From Epiperipatus broadwayi (taxonomy: Eukaryota; Onychophora; Udeonychophora; Euonychophora; Peripatidae), in contig JAQFVV010012490.1 of the NCBI GenBank assembly GCA_028023455.1, positions 4,278,576-4,342,575 on the forward strand: a stretch of DNA of 64,000 bases, in the 5' to 3' direction. The notes below the pieces were generated by a model, which saw nothing but the letters and a program-made list of their open reading frames with translations, was not told the origin of the DNA and ran no database searches. Shown piece after piece: positions 45,786-56,434 of this stretch. The translations under genes were made by a program, and so were the position numbers. Position 1 is the first letter of the stretch. The number at the start of each line of letters is the position of its first letter.

Positions 45786-46181
45786 TTGATGTATTTATAT
45801 TATAGCCTTTTGATATACATCCAATACTGTCTGTAGTTCCTTCTACATATGGAACACAAATCCTAATAGCTGATTTATCATTTTTTTGTTTCCTATTTTG
45901 TCCATTTTCGGCTTGAAATAAGGCTTTTTTAATAAATTTATAATTATAACTATTTGCTAATAAAACACTATTAATATGATTTATTTCTTGATGTGACTTA
46001 TCTGAAAGGTTAATTACTCTATTTAAAAGGGTTTTGGCTACAGAAGCTATCTGATTTAGGTGATGATGAGAATTGAAATGTAAATATCTGTCCGTGTGAT
46101 CATCTGGTGACTAGATCATCAAGGAAAGGGAGTTTTCCATCAGAGTCTCCATTGTAAATTTAATATGAAAATGCATATTAT

Positions 46182-46475
46182 TTAAATGTAAGAAAAAATC
46201 ATTAATTTATTTTTTCCATGTTGCCATATGACAAAAATGTCATCTATGTATCTGAGCCAAATGAGAGGTTTTAAAGATGATGATTCTAAAGCATGAGTTT
46301 CTATATTTTCCACAAATAAATCAGTAATTACTCCTGAGATAGGTGAGCCCATAGAAGTACCAAAAACTTGTCTGTAAAGCTGTTCATTGTATACAAAATA
46401 TGTGTTTAATAGACAATGTTTAATCAAAGCAATAATATGGGCTGCTAAATTGCAGCATTGTGAAATTACATTTAA
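46182..46475 (-). pseudogene. Penelope-like RT, C-terminal part with catalytic box
   Basis: Continues the RT immediately beyond the TTAA insert (NVISQCCNLAAHII), then GTSMGSPISGVITDLFVEN at residues 23-41 of the segment and WLRYIDDIFVIW at 57-68. The RYIDD box holds both catalytic Asp residues. Before the insertion, motif A and this part were in one frame, so the insert itself broke the gene here. Confidence 0.9.
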
Positions 46476-47246
46476 CCTTTAAACCGCTAATTATATTATT
46501 GGTTGTATGAGGTAAAAATCAAATCTTTTAATTGGCCAACTCACAAACTGAAGACAAAGCCTATTGTTAAAACATATTCGCCTATAATATTAAATTCAAC
46601 TCAGATATGTTTATAAAAAGTATATTACTAATTTTTCAGGTTATGAAAGTGAACAAAAGTTCTTTCAAAAATAAATTGCTATTTATTTATTATAAAATAT
46701 TCAATTTCGGCAAATTTAAAAGCGAACGTATAAACAAAAAAATGCTGACGTAAATGCTTTTTTTCAATTTTATGTTATGGAAAAGTAAAGATTTCTTTTT
46801 GCTAAATCTTAAATATTTTTACTAAAATCTTCAATATTTTTCGAAAATAATTTTGTTTTTTTAGTATACCCTGTGAAAATGATTTTAATTTCCCAGAATA
46901 TACTTTTTTTAAACCTTAAATCACATTCGAAATGAAAATCTCAGCGTTTTTCTTTATTTTCTTTGATCAGGCGGTTTCTTTGTTTTTTCCAGCCAATCAG
47001 AATGTCTTTTTCAGCTGAGAGCCGGCTGACAGCCAATCACCGACAAGCTTCTTTCTTTGTTTAGCTTTAAATGCGGTTTTATTGATTTTTTACTTGTAAA
47101 ATAATTCAGAAGAGGGCACCATCTTACAGAACTTTTAAAAACCTAATCAATAACTGTCAAACGGATATCCTAGCATTAAAAATAACGGAATTAGAGTGAC
47201 GTCAACTGTTGACAAGAGGCCTCATAATAGGCGGGAAAAGGGTTAA
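46472..47246. mobile_element. piggyBac-type non-autonomous insertion in the Penelope RT
   Basis: TTAA stands at 46472-46475 and at 47243-47246. The 767 bp between begin CCTTTAAACCGCTAATTAT, and the reverse complement of the other end begins CCCTTTTCCCGCCTATTAT (13 of the first 20 positions equal), both typical of piggyBac-group ends that start CCC/CCT after TTAA. Taking out the insert with one TTAA restores one open RT frame across the site. No transposase is seen, so it is non-autonomous. The interior contains two CAGCCAATCA boxes. Confidence 0.85.
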
Positions 47247-47810
47247 AGCTTCATCAATTGGAATGCTTGTAAACAAAGATACGACATCAAAACTGACCAG
47301 AATGTCATTAGTATTAATTTAAAAAATTTTTAAAACAGAAATAAAATGAAAAGAGTTTTTAATATATGATTTAATAGATGAGATTGCAGGTTTAATGAAA
47401 TCCAATAAATATCTACCTAAAATATGAGTTGGGGATTCTATTGCGCTTACTATTGGACAAAGGGGGGTATCTGGTTTGTGAATTTTTGGAAGTCCATAAA
47501 ATTTTGGACAGTCACATGATTTTTCACGAGGGTTTATTTTATTTTTTATCTCTGTTTCAATAGGCGATTTATTAATAATGACTTTTGTTGTTTTTTCCAA
47601 ATATGTAGTATGATCTCTTTTTGATGGTTTATAAGTTTTATTATTAAGCAAATCTAAAATTTTATTATGGTAAATGTCACGATCCATAGCAACAGTAGCA
47701 TTACCTTTATCATCTGGAAGTGCAACAATTGATTTGTCCGATTTTATATTATTTAATGCTTGTCTTTCTTTCTTTGAAATATTATTTTTAGGAAGCTTTT
47801 TCTACTCATC
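47247..47810 (-). pseudogene. Penelope-like RT, N-terminal part
   Basis: Upstream of the open segment the frame reads SIVALPDDKGNATVAMDRD, the conserved 'lpaDKGn..vvmd' start of Penelope RTs. The 122-aa segment from 47687 has CPKFYGLPKIHKPDTPLCPI and VSAIESPTHILGRYL, matching 'yGlPKiHK...plRPIvs'. Past residue 117 a shift leads to VSFDVVSLFTSIPIDEAL, which is motif A, just before the TTAA insertion. Confidence 0.85.
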
Positions 47811-48198
47811 AAAAGATCAGCAATATAATAATCCCTCTTGAAGCTCATGGTGTTTATCAAATCTATGTGAAAATTGTAAAGCTTCTTACATAGTTATGAG
47901 TAATCATTGCTTCAGTGTTAGGAGAGATGAGCACGCTAATGCAGTTAAACAACACTTATCATCCTCAGCACTCTCACTCCATACTGTAGATTCAGGTCAT
48001 AAAATTGATTTTTCTAGTACCAGAATCTTATTCAGATGTGATAATCTCTACCAGTGCAAAATTAGAGAAGCCATTGAGATACTTAAAAGGCCGATTGTAC
48101 CAATAAGGGAGATGATACATGGAAACTTCCTCCTATTTGGAAAGATTTTGTTAAAAAACATTCTTAATTTAATATTTTTGCTATTGATGGAAGTTTAA
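47811..48198 (+). pseudogene. Second, inverted copy of the Penelope GIY-YIG endonuclease
   Basis: On the plus strand CENCKASYIVMSNHCFSVRR leads into HLSSSALSLHTVDSGHKIDF and REAIEILKRP. It is the same protein as at 45471-45785, with about 80-85 % identity by eye. The YIG Gly is Val here. Similarity begins at about 47811 (gatcagcaat) and runs through the 3' region to 48350. This copy is truncated at its 5' side and joined head-to-head to the longer copy. Confidence 0.85.
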
Positions 48199-48350
48199 GG
48201 TTTTTTTCAAATCAGTGATCGTAGTGCCTCTACAACCGTCTTTCTACTATTTATCATTCAGTAGATGACTTTGTGATCAAGTCGAAACGTCAGTATATCA
48301 GTATTTAATTTTTTTCACATGGATGAACCCGCAAAATGTTTTTTATGTAT

Positions 48351-48851
48351 ATATATATATTGAAATGGTAGTTTTTTGGGTTTTTTTTTTTTGCTATTTG
48401 CTTACAGTAAGCAGAAATAGTAGTAAATACTTGATACACAAATTACATCCTTAAAAAAGGCCAAAGGAAGAAGAAAGGTAAAACAATTAAGAGAAAAGAA
48501 AATGAATTTGTGAAAAATATGGAGCTTAGGGTAATAAGCTTAAATAGAATATAGTTATTTTGTGAATATAGAATCAAAACACATATGAATTGGCTAATAG
48601 TTACGAAAATTGAAACATTAAGAAAATACATTCAAGTTAACATTTATATGTGTGTATATGTGAGTGTGTGTGCCTGAAAGATATTTTATTCAGACACTTT
48701 GACTTTTATATTGTGCCAGACCGTGTATAATGGCCATGCACAAAATGACTGTTGCTGAAGATTCAGCACAGCTAAGATTTATCACATTAAAATTGTAATT
48801 TTTAACAGATCTATTAAATCATAATTTAGATGTGTATTTGGAAGTACTTAT
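48351..48851. other. AT-rich spacer between the Penelope-like and LTR elements
   Basis: Contains TA, T and GT simple repeats (48348-48360; 48378-48391; 48648-48672). No gene recognised. Confidence 0.5.
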
Positions 48852-48855
48852 ATAT

Positions 48856-50243
48856 TGTAATGTTTATTTATGTATGTTGCAAATATATTGGCATTTGGTA
48901 GAAGCTAAAAAATAAAAGTAAATTTAGATTTTTTTTGACTAATTTTTTTTTTAAAAAAATAACGTACAATGAAAGTTAAATTATTCTTTCGGTTTTTTTT
49001 TATGTAATTAGAAATAAAAGTTAGAATTGGAGAGAACAAAAGACACAAATTACCAATCTAGATAAGAGAAAGTAAAAATATTTCAACTAATTAAAGATGG
49101 CAGAATTATGCTGAAAAAAATAGAGACTTTGTAACATAAATTTTATAAAGAATATATAAGATTATCAACGGCTATTTTGACAAACAAAAGATATGCGCAG
49201 AAGTCGGAAAACTGCGCCTCTAGAGAGTATAAAAGGCAGAGATCAGTTTGAAGGACATCTTGTTCGTTGGTTTCTCTAGTTGGTCTTGGATAGCAATAAT
49301 ATATCCAAGTTCGCTCTATGCTGAAGTAATTCGGCATGTCGGAATGAACCGGAGCCTCTGAAGACATCGTGCCTGAAGATGTATACCAGAAAAGCTTTCA
49401 TGACCGACTAGGAGAATGGACCACAGGATCAAATAATAACCAAATGGCCGAGCTCATTCTACCCAAAAAACTATGCATAGTTATCTACTACTGAATGCAC
49501 AAAACTTACCGGTAAGTTATACTTCATTACTCCTGATTGTGACCAAATTAAACGTTTTCAAACAATTTCTAAAAGTATGTTTAAACAATCTCGATAGAGA
49601 CATTAATTTTCTTGTACAAGAGACATCCATTTTTTTAAAGGAAATTTCTAGAAGAAATTTAGATATGAACAGTAATTGTAAAATTGTTTTTTTTTATTAA
49701 TTGATTCACGTCTGAAATGTGTTCTCTCTAATTTACTCGATAAGTAATTTATTTCATATATTTTTTTTTATCTATTAGAATAAAAATATTTCTAATACCA
49801 ATTTTCATTTGTGCGTTATTAATAATAGTTATTATTTTTTATTATTAAATCTATTAGTAGTTTAATAAGATTTAAAAATGTAATTTACCTTTGCCAATAT
49901 GTTTGAATAAGCCCAGGAATAATAATCTTAAAAAATTAATTCTTGTTACGGTATGATGTAATACCGATTAGTTTAAAAGCATTTTTCTTCTGTTTAGTTT
50001 ACGAGTTACAATATGTTTGACACCGACTCAGTGGGTCTAACGACTCTGGCGCCCTCATGTAGAAATTAAAAACTGAGTCAGCTCACGATTGTACTTAGCA
50101 ATAATTCTAGGCCGAGTTGATCAGGAAATATAGCTATGTTTTTAGAATAGAAATATAACTTTCTTCTTTTTTGACATAGCTTGATTAACTCACGCGCAGT
50201 TTATATTAGCGTGTAGAGGCCTAACAAAACGAAAAACGTTTCG
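48856..50243 (+). repeat. 5' LTR of element B
   Basis: Direct repeat of 50991-52378 with about twenty to thirty differences by eye, indicating a fairly recent insertion. A TATAAAAGG box lies at 49228-49236 and a GTAAGT splice-donor-like site at 49512. Its last three bases are tcg where the right LTR ends aca, and its first lines read TGTAATG instead of TGTAACG. ORFs inside it recur in the other LTR only because the LTRs are copies; I see no protein motif. Confidence 0.9.
49228..49236 (+). promoter_or_regulatory. TATA box of element B 5' LTR
   Basis: TATAAAAGG, repeated at the same place in the 3' LTR (51364-51372). It marks the probable U3/R region. Transcription would start about 30 bp downstream, near agtttgaaggacatc. 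Confidence 0.65.
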
Positions 50244-50990
50244 ATGGCGACCCAACTCAGGCTTCGATTTAACAACTACAACCTGAGATGAGTTGTAATG
50301 ATTACAATGATGACTCAAAGAAACTCACAGCCGGAAAATAAATTATGATTTTTTTGAAAAAAGAAAAAAATTATAAAAAAAAAAAACTAACTAATTAAAC
50401 CCTGATTATTAAAATATGAAAGAAGATATTTTTTTTAATATGACTTCCAGAAAGAAAAAATATATATGTATATTTTTTATATATGTCTAAAAACACGATC
50501 GTGGCTGATGTAGACATAAGTCACAAGTATTTGACCGGGTAGGTGGTTACTGAAGAGGGGAATAACATAGCCCCGAGTCCTTATCCGCAGTATATGAACA
50601 TAAGACCGTCTTTAAATGCTCGTCAGACTATTTCTAGCAGAGATCCCAATAAAGGGGAAGGCGGATCAAGTTGGACCAAGTTGCCACAAGCCTGTAAGAC
50701 TCAGAACGATGAGCAACGCTCGTTTGTGCTTATAACTTGGGCTTCTTATCATTAATATTACACTAAAGCGGATAGGACACAGATGAATGTTGAAATATTT
50801 TCCATTCCCGCCGTGTTAGACCTAAAAGTGGGCGTTAAAGCCGAACGTCGCTTGTTGAATGAGTCTACGGAATATATCAGCACGCTACTACAAAAAAAAA
50901 AAAAACAACACGAATATGAATTAAAAAAAACTTAAGAATAAAATTAGTGTAAACCCCTATTTTATTCTCATCTCCTGGCACTGGTGGTAT
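50244..50990 (+). other. Interior of element B
   Basis: Mostly A-rich, with a GC-richer part at 50.50-50.89 kb. Two short open frames can be read there: 70 codons at 50543-50755 and about 44 codons from ATG 50783 (containing AVLDLKVGVKAERRLLNEST). Neither shows a retroviral-type domain I recognise. They may be remains of a gag or polyprotein after a large deletion. No clear purine tract precedes the 3' LTR. Confidence 0.6.
50245..50262 (+). promoter_or_regulatory. Primer-binding site of element B
   Basis: tggcgacccaactcaggc begins one base past the LTR. A TGGCGACC primer-binding site is usual for gypsy-type elements; the TGG pairs with the CCA end of a tRNA primer. Confidence 0.75.
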
Positions 50991-52378
50991 TGTAACGTTT
51001 ATTTATATACGTTGCAAATATATTGGCATTTGGTAGAAGCTAAAAAATAAAAGTAAATTTAGATTTTTTTTTGACTAATTTTTTTTTAAAAAAATAACGT
51101 ACAATGAAAGTTAAATTATTCTTTCGGTTTTTTTTTATGTAATTAGAAATAAAAGTTAGAATTGGAGAGAACAAAAGACACAAATTACCAATCTAGATAA
51201 GAGAAAGTAAAAATATTTCAACTAATTAAAGATGGCAGAATTATGCTGAAAAAAATAGAGACTTTGTAACATAAATTTTATAAAGAATATATAAGATTAT
51301 CAACGGATATTTTGACAAACAAAAGATATGCGCAGAAGTCGGAAAACTGGGCCTCTAGAGAGTATAAAAGGCAGAGATCAGTTTGAAGGACATCTTGTTC
51401 GTTGGTTTCTCTAGTTGGTCTTGGATAGCAATAATATATCCAAGATCGCTCTACGCTGAAGTAATTCGGCATGTCGGAGTGAACCGGAGCCTCTGAAGAC
51501 ATCGTGCCTGAAGATGTATACCAGAAAAGCTTTCGTGACCAACTAGGAGAATGGACCACAGGATCAAATAATAACCAAAAGGCCGAGCTCATTCTACCCA
51601 AAAAACTATGCATAGTTATCTACTACTGAATGCACAAAACTTACCGGTAAGTTATACTTCATTACTCCTGATTGTGACCAAATTAAACGCTTTCAAACAA
51701 TTTCTAAAAGTATGTTTAAACAATCCCGATAGAGACATTAATTTTCTTGTACAAGAGACATCCATTTTTTTTAAGGAAATTTCTAGAAGAAATTTAGATA
51801 TGAACAGTAATTGTAAAATTGTTTTTTTTTATTAATTGATTCACGTCTGAAATGTGTTCTCTCTAATTTACTCGATAAGTAATTTAATTCATATATTTTT
51901 TTTTATCTATTAGAATAAAAATATTTCTAATACCAATTTTCATTTGTGCGTTATTAATAATAGTTATTATTTTTTATTATTAAATCTATTAGTAGTTTAA
52001 TAAGATTTAAAAATGTAATTTACCTTTGCCAATATGTTTGAATAAGCCCAGGAATAATAATCTTAAAAGATTAATTCTCGTTACGGTATGATGTAATACC
52101 GATTAGTTTAAAAGCATTTTTTTTCTGTTTAGTTTACGAGTTACAATATGTTTGACGCCGACTCAGTGGGTCTAACGACTCTGGCGCCCTCATGTAGAAA
52201 TTAAAAACTGAGTCAGCTCACGATTGTACTTAGCAATAATTCTAGGCCGAGTTGATCAGGAAATATAGCTATGTTTTTAGAATAGAAATATAACTTTCTT
52301 CTTTTTTGACATAGCTTGATTAACTCACGCGCAGTTTATATTAGCGTGTAGAGGCCTAACAAAACGAAAAACGTTACA
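50991..52378 (+). repeat. 3' LTR of element B
   Basis: Starts TGTAACGTTTATTTATA and ends CGAAAAACGTTACA. Same length as the 5' LTR. Carries the same TATA box and the same GTAAGT site (51647). Confidence 0.9.
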
Positions 52379-52382
52379 ATAT

Positions 52383-54688
52383 GGTACATAAATAAATGGG
52401 TTTGGTCTATTCTTATTTACACCCACAGTACAAGTGTATGCAGTATATGTGTTAATAATTTTATTCACACAGCAAATCTATATCATAAAAGGAAAACTAA
52501 GCTTGTAACATTTTGTTTACGTGTGGAACAGTTTTTTGTATTTAAGTTTATTACTACTTGTAAATTGTTTAAATAGAATTTGAATTTTGTACTTATTAGA
52601 ATTTAAATTTTATATTTATTAGAATAAGATAATTGGTAATTAATATTGATTTATAAAAAGAAAGAAAAACCTTTTGTCAATTATAATCTACTTTTAGCAG
52701 AAGAAAAATGTTTTGTATTAAAAATTTGTTCTGGTTGATCGTGGATAAAGATAAAATCAAAAAGTTGATTTTATCTAAAAGAATGTAAGCACAATGGGTG
52801 GTGTAATTAATCAATATGGAAGCTATACAAATTCCAGTATTAGAGAAATCGTACTTTAATACATAAAAAATGAAAGAATGTAGGTAAAGTAATATAAAAG
52901 TATAGTCTTATTATTGGCTGATGAAATAGTTGTAGAGGGGTATTACAATTGTACTAATTGGGCCATATGTGCTACTTACTTGGGGCATTGAAGTCAGTTG
53001 GTCCTAGCTTGCTAAAGCATTCAGATGGCAGATGTTTAAGAAAATAAACTTTGTTTCCAGCTTGTCCCAGAAATAGGACGATTTATGTTTGCTAAAGTAA
53101 AAGTTGGCTCCAGCGTGTCTAAGTAATGGAATGGTATATGCTTGCAGAAGATAACAAAGAGAAAGAAAGGAGAAATGATATGTGTTTGCCGAAAATTATA
53201 GTTGTAACTGGCTTGTCTAAAGAATATAAAGAAGAAAGGAAATTTGAAATTAGCCTTTCGAACACGGAGCATCATTAAATGGATTTTAGAAAAGTTATCA
53301 ACAATATGAATCCCATATCCGTTTAATAAAAAGGAAAAATCATATATGGAGAACTTAAATTCATATTTGACCTACGTGTCGAGCATATTCTTTAGTCTCA
53401 AGCAAGTATTCGTATAGCCAAGGTGTATAAGTCTGCCGTGAAAGTGACATATATATCTACGTGAAAATTATATTCACCGACCCTATACTCAACGAGATGG
53501 CCTTATTGTTCGTTCCAGTTTACTACTCTACCATGGAGTAGACTTCTAGCCGCAGTGCACCACCTGTTCGTCTATCAAGCCCGAAAATGCTATAGGAGAA
53601 ACAGCAGACCCTGATGGAAAAACGACTCATACATGTATTGGTGAAAAGAAGCACTATTTGCCCTATTGAGTAGGCATGTGGTCCATGAAAGTTGAACTTA
53701 ATGAAAGAACAAGTTCAGATGAGTGTATATAGTTTTTTTATTATATTTTTTTATTTCATCTATCTTCTCTAATTTTTTTTTTATATATAATACTAGAGTT
53801 GTTTTTTTTATTTTTATATATGATATTTGCTGCATACATTTGATTTTTGATTTTATTACTTTAAAGTGGGGGAAGGGATATAGATCACACCCATTGTGCA
53901 ATCTTTTAAATATTTTTTTTGTTATATATATGCATTTGTTTCTATAAATGAATTTCCAATTTACTCCGGTGATATCTCATTAATATTATATTTTCGTTAT
54001 TTGAGATATGAACTGGATTAAATTATTTTTGTTTTTATATGTAATTGGTGAGGGAAATATATAATAATCTGGGGATAATAAATAGTAAATTTCATAGTTA
54101 AATCGTTTACAGTTTCCTTACTTGGTTTTGAAGTATTTATTGATTTGTTAGCAGATAGGATTGTAGTTAGTTAATCAAAATGCTAACCCACTTAGTAACC
54201 TGAGATTTAAAAAACACATATAATGAGCTAGATAGGGGTTACTTACCGGGGAGTTGGATTGTTTCCTTTATTCCAGTCCGAACTTCTTGAATTATTAATA
54301 TTCAATAATGACCAGTCATATTTTGCACACTTTCTCGGGAGAGAAAAGCAATAAACAATATCATCTTGAACGGGGGTGGTGCTAGAGGCTGAAGTAAAAC
54401 ATTTCGGTGCTCTTAAAGGTGTGTAAAGACTCCAAATGGTCAATGTATAGTTAATCAGACAATTGTGAAATAATTTAACAGGGAAGGATTCAATTGATCT
54501 AATTTTAGGTTCAATCTACTTCCTCTAATAATTCTTTAGACATTTATATTTAATCAACATTTTTTTCGGAGAACTGTTATCGTTTTCCCATTTTGTAACA
54601 TACTTCACTTCATGCTCGGTGCGTATATGGGTCTAGCTCTATAAGACCACTTGGGGATTATGAACCGGTATAATATATATATATATAT
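52383..54688. other. Spacer between elements B and A
   Basis: AT-rich, with a less AT-rich part at 53.34-53.70 kb and a degenerate minisatellite at 53.03-53.23 kb. The end (about 54.60-54.69 kb) resembles the outer end of the LTR at 62.2 kb (gaccac..ggggattatgaaccggtataatat against gagaccggtgtttcgaatac ... gaacccggttcaatat), so another old LTR edge may be present. No gene recognised. Confidence 0.45.
53028..53230. repeat. Degenerate minisatellite, units of about 55-65 bp
   Basis: The pattern 'atgtttgc.aaa.taa..ttg..tccagcttgtct.a..aat....at' occurs about four times with many changes (for example ccagcttgtcccagaaat, ccagcgtgtctaagtaat, actggcttgtctaaagaat). Confidence 0.5.
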
Positions 54689-56420
54689 TGTACTGGGTTC
54701 GATCCTTTAGGAGATCCAATTTACTCTTCTCGCTGGGTTTAACTGTGTTCAAACCTAATTTATAATACGTTTCTCATCTTATATTATAAATATTAGATGA
54801 ACAAACTGGCACATTTGAGCAAAGTGGAGAATATTATTGATAGCAGAGCTGTCAACAATTCCCATGATCAGATCGAGCTATGCAACATATAAGATGATCA
54901 CATTTCCAGATCATGGTCCACCTCAGCTGCTAGATTCAAACCCCTACTATCCAAACACTTTATTTCTTTAGGAGTAAACCTGGGCACCAGCTAGTCTAAG
55001 ACTAACATGTTTGGAGTGTAGGCTCATACTCCAGCACTCAAAAAATTCCTTAACTAGCTCAGTCTATTTTTAATCAATAACAAAATATTGTTTCACTTAA
55101 ATAGTGGTAAAAGAATATTGATAAAAGAATTGATGAAAAGAATTGACCAACAAATAAAGTTTAAGTTTAAAGACAATTTATTTAATTAACACTTAATATA
55201 CTAATTTTAAATATTTTATAAATCTTAATAAAAGAACACTGGTATTTATCTAATGATCACGCACATATTCATTCACACACTAACATATAATAATAATAAA
55301 GCATTAAATAGTATTTGAAATTTAAACATATATATTTAAAACACACAAATTAATAGTTTATTTTTATGTGGTATAGAGTTCATATAATTTGGCTCTTGGA
55401 GGATTCACACAAATGCAATGGTTACTGTATAAATGAAAATAAGAAAAATGTTTTACCTAGGATTTTGAATGTGGACACATCTTGCTGTTTGCTGCTTCTA
55501 ATGAAGTATATCTAACCGGTTATATTTGAAGTTTCTTGAGGTTTCTTTCTTATTCATCGGTATTATTACTGGAAACAATTAGATACTGATGGAGATTTTT
55601 CAAGGTGTTACGCAGACATTATTTTCACGGGCAGATTTTGCTGTTTTACTGGACTCCAGGCTGGAGAAAGACATGTTTTCCGTGGTTTTAACACTGCATT
55701 CTTGATTGATTCATAATAAACTGCTAGATTGTACTGAACTGTAATGTAACTCTGATGCAATTAACTCGACTGATTGTCCTCACTGAACTGTCCGATAAAA
55801 TTTGCTATTTATACATGGGAAGTGTTTTTGTTTTCATATCCGCCATCAATATCTGTTGTCAAAATTCCTTTGATAATCTCATGTTTTTGAAGATCGTTTA
55901 ATTAGTAGCCATGGAAACGTGTTTTTTTTGTTTAACTTAATAGCCATCGCTGTGTTTTTTAAATATAATTTTTCTTTATTTCATTTTAATATTTATTACG
56001 CATACATTATTTTACATTCGCACATATATAATTTGAGATCAATTCATTATTTAGTTTTTTTAAGATTACCTTTTTTTTCTAGCTTAAATAAAAAGAGATT
56101 TATATTTTAAACTTGAAAATCAACATTTAATTTCTTTCCCTTTTTCTAATCAATCACTTATAACTTTCAACTAATAATAATAAACACTTTACTTCTTTTT
56201 ATAAAACTTTTAGTTTAATCCCTCTTTTAATTAATTAATTATAACTTTTATTTCAAAAACTAATAATAGAAAACTATTTGATGTTTACTAAACAAACTAC
56301 AGTAAAACTTAAACTTTTAAATACGTTTTCTTTTAAAGAATAATTTTTTGTTGATTTATTATTTTAATAACCTTTTAGATAAAATTATTTTATATATGTG
56401 CCAACTACAATTTTGGTACA
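54689..56420 (-). repeat. 3' LTR of element A
   Basis: Direct repeat of 58980-60714. Contains a TATAAATAG box on the minus strand at 55805-55813 and the CTAG/GTAAAA donor-like site at 55451-55456. Confidence 0.9.
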
Positions 56421-56425
56421 TTACA

Positions 56426-56434
56426 CCCCTCTTC
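56426..56434 (-). promoter_or_regulatory. Polypurine tract of element A
   Basis: The minus strand reads GAAGAGGGG, followed by TGTAA and the first bases of the 3' LTR (TGTACC). It sits where plus-strand DNA synthesis is primed in LTR elements. Confidence 0.65.

Larger units (their letters stand above)
45226..48350 (-). mobile_element. Penelope-like element with inverted terminal copies
   Basis: The minus strand from about 47.81 kb to 45.23 kb carries an RT with RYIDD and, C-terminal to it, a GIY-YIG endonuclease, the defining pair of Penelope-like elements. From about 47.81 to 48.35 kb the endonuclease end and 3' region occur again in plus orientation, so both outer ends are inverted copies of the same 3' terminus (gttcatccatg...gcaaaat). 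The RT is interrupted by a 767-bp TTAA-flanked insert. Frameshifts are moderate, and both catalytic motifs are still readable. Confidence 0.85.
48852..52382 (+). mobile_element. LTR retrotransposon B, non-autonomous, plus strand
   Basis: Two direct repeats of 1,388 bp (48856-50243 and 50991-52378) flank a 747-bp interior. The repeats start TGTAA(T/C)G and the right one ends AACGTTACA, giving TGTAACGTT/AACGTTACA inverted ends. A tggcgaccc primer-binding site follows the left LTR. ATAT at 48852-48855 and 52379-52382 is a likely 4-bp target duplication. No gag, protease or polymerase domain lies between the LTRs, so the element depended on a helper. Confidence 0.9.

Noticed and set aside
48262-48302. 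Hammerhead-like gatga...gaaacgtc in the Penelope 3' region (also 45285-45325 on the minus strand)
   Set aside because: The downstream half (aagtcgaaacgtc with a stem) fits, but both copies read cagtagat where ctgatga is required, and stem I does not pair. The core is absent, so I do not call a ribozyme there.
49143-51835. ORFs of 74-111 aa repeated in both LTRs of element B
   Set aside because: They recur only because the LTRs are duplicates. The proteins show no domain, and one strand's frame is the shadow of the other.
53698-53947. Overlapping ORFs on both strands (67 and 74 aa)
   Set aside because: Both are AT-driven low-complexity frames (Lys/Ile on one strand, Phe/Ile on the other) with no motif.
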